Position numbers and translations under genes: made by a program. DNA of 5,770 nucleotides from Methanoregulaceae archaeon (lineage in GTDB: Archaea; Halobacteriota; Methanomicrobia; Methanomicrobiales; Methanospirillaceae). Location of the stretch: the NCBI GenBank assembly GCA_019695435.1, contig JACTVF010000161.1:1-5770 (forward strand), given 5' to 3'. Of the stretch, positions 4,687 to 5,770 are shown piece after piece; the stretch's first letter is position 1; each line of letters starts with the position of its first letter. Below the pieces are notes generated by a model, which saw only the letters and a list, made by a program, of their open reading frames with translations, made no database searches and was not told the DNA's origin.

Positions 4687-5770
4687 TTGACTGATTCCTA
4701 CGATGCATCCCACATCACGATACTCGAAGGGCTCACGCCGGTACGCGAGCGCCCTGCCATGTATATCGGGAGCACCGATACCCGGGGGCTCCACCACCTT
4801 GTGTACGAAGTCGTGGACAATTCCATCGATGAGGCACTTGCCGGATTCTGTACCTTGATCTCGGTCGTTATCAATGGCGATGGCTCGCTTTCGGTCGAGG
4901 ATAACGGACGGGGTATCCCGGTCGATGCGATGGAAAAGAACCACAAGAGCGCTCTCGAAGTGGTGCTGACCGTCCTCCATGCCGGCGGCAAATTCGACAA
5001 GGCCACCTACCAGGTCTCTGGGGGTCTCCACGGTGTCGGTGTTTCGGTCGTCAACGCCCTTTCCACCACCCTTACGGCCCGTGTCTACCGGAACGGCAAC
5101 ATCTACGAGATGCATTTTGCACGGGGAATTCCATCCGGCCCCATCACGCAGCGGGAAGAGACGCTCAACGAGGCGCTCATCCGGTACCAGCAGTGGTATG
5201 GCGCACCGGCGGCGTTTACCCGGGGCACTGTGCATGTAACCGTCCAGCAGAGCCTGACCGGGCCTGCCGAACCTGTACCCCCTGGTGAACCGGCAGTGCC
5301 GGAGGAACTCGTCAATACCGAAGCGGAGGATCGTACACGCTTCTTTACGGAGTTCGGCCAAAAAATCACAGGTACAAAGATTACCTTCAGGCCCGACGCG
5401 ACCATCTTTGAAACGGTCACATTCGATTACGACACCCTCGCTACCCGGCTCCGCGAGCTGGCCTTTTTAAATGCCGGTCTTACGATACGGATAACGGACG
5501 AACGTACCGGCGCCCGTGCCTCCTTTTGTACCGGTGGGCTCTCGGAGTTCGTGAAATACCTAAACGAAGGAACCGACTGCCTCCATCCTATCCCTATTGA
5601 TATCACTCAGAAAGATCCCGAAAACAAGGTCGAAGTCGAGATAGCCCTCCAGTACACAACGGGATATGACGAGAAGACGTACTCCTATGTCAACAGTGTC
5701 AACACCCGTGAGGGTGGTACCCACCTCGAGGGGTTCCGGAGCGCGATCACGGGAGCCATCAACACGGTGG
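4687..5770 (+). CDS. gyrB: DNA gyrase subunit B, N-terminal part (3' end outside window)
   Basis: 361 codons of GyrB are visible, covering the GHKL ATPase domain and most of the transducer; the TOPRIM and C-terminal parts lie beyond the right edge. Landmarks: MTDSYDASHITILEGLTPVR (1-20), RPAMYIG (22-28), the N-box EVVDNSIDEAL (41-51) with catalytic Glu41 and Mg-binding Asn45, EDNGRGIP (71-78) with Asp72, HAGGKFD (98-104), the ATP-lid SGGLHGVGVSVVNALS (111-126), and GGTHLEGFRSAIT (343-355). Numbering runs one behind E. coli GyrB at the N-box. With GyrA it introduces negative supercoils using ATP in the cytoplasm. Oddity: between ARGIPSGPIT and TGTKITFRPD there are about 65 more residues than in E. 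coli, including a proline-rich GPAEPVPPGEPAVPEE stretch (192-207). The start is TTG with AGGAG upstream. Gyrase in archaea is generally considered acquired from bacteria. ParE/topoisomerase VI-like alternatives are unlikely given the start and gyrase-type motifs. Confidence 0.95.
   Translation, partial: MTDSYDASHITILEGLTPVRERPAMYIGSTDTRGLHHLVYEVVDNSIDEALAGFCTLISVVINGDGSLSVEDNGRGIPVDAMEKNHKSALEVVLTVLHAGGKFDKATYQVSGGLHGVGVSVVNALSTTLTARVYRNGNIYEMHFARGIPSGPITQREETLNEALIRYQQWYGAPAAFTRGTVHVTVQQSLTGPAEPVPPGEPAVPEELVNTEAEDRTRFFTEFGQKITGTKITFRPDATIFETVTFDYDTLATRLRELAFLNAGLTIRITDERTGARASFCTGGLSEFVKYLNEGTDCLHPIPIDITQKDPENKVEVEIALQYTTGYDEKTYSYVNSVNTREGGTHLEGFRSAITGAINTV

Noticed and set aside
4681..5361. 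Minus-strand open frame of 226 codons
   Set aside because: Lies opposite gyrB, whose motifs are unmistakable; the long frame is a codon-bias artefact.

Overview
The window looks like chromosomal DNA of a methanogenic euryarchaeon, most likely of the Methanomicrobiales (Methanoregula/Methanosphaerula-like). This is inferred from protein sequence and context; no database search was possible. Clues are an archaeal-type GyrB with strong Bergerat-fold motifs, GGTGA-type Shine-Dalgarno sequences that pair with an archaeal 16S 3' end, AT-rich TATA-like boxes, oligo-T terminators, and a gene set devoted to the trace metals methanogens need (Mo/W for formylmethanofuran dehydrogenase, Ni for F430 and hydrogenases, Co for corrinoids).

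Layout. Bases 1-276 hold the 3' end of an unrecognised plus-strand gene. Bases 277-1059 (783 bp) contain no convincing gene, only terminator-like elements, an AT-rich block with a palindrome, and an orphan TATA-like site. A short minus-strand gene (1060-1269) encodes a 69-residue molbindin (TOBE domain), a molybdate/tungstate-binding protein. It diverges across a 417-bp spacer from a four-gene plus-strand locus (1687-4403) encoding an ECF-type nickel/cobalt transporter: CbiM/NikM substrate-capture protein, a PDGLE-domain small subunit (NikN/CbiN-like), ATPase CbiO and transmembrane coupling protein CbiQ. A 283-bp spacer follows, then the first 361 codons of gyrB, reading from a TTG codon at 4687 and running off the right edge.

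How it works together. CbiM and the PDGLE protein overlap by one base and probably form the metal-capture unit. CbiO and CbiQ overlap by four bases and form the energising module. No cobalamin riboswitch is recognisable upstream of cbiM. Instead there is an exact 8+6+8 inverted repeat next to a TATA-like element, a good candidate for a metal-responsive repressor site (possibly NikR-like). The 49-bp gap before cbiO has an oligo-T run, a TATA-like box and no Shine-Dalgarno, so the ATPase/T-component pair may be transcribed separately, perhaps leaderless.

Most of the window is ordinary for a methanogen. The points deserving a second look are the cbiM operator, the cbiO upstream gap, a proline-rich insertion of about 65 residues in the GyrB ATPase/transducer region, and perfect palindromes in the spacers. 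I see no transposon, CRISPR array, tRNA, rRNA or evident defence system.
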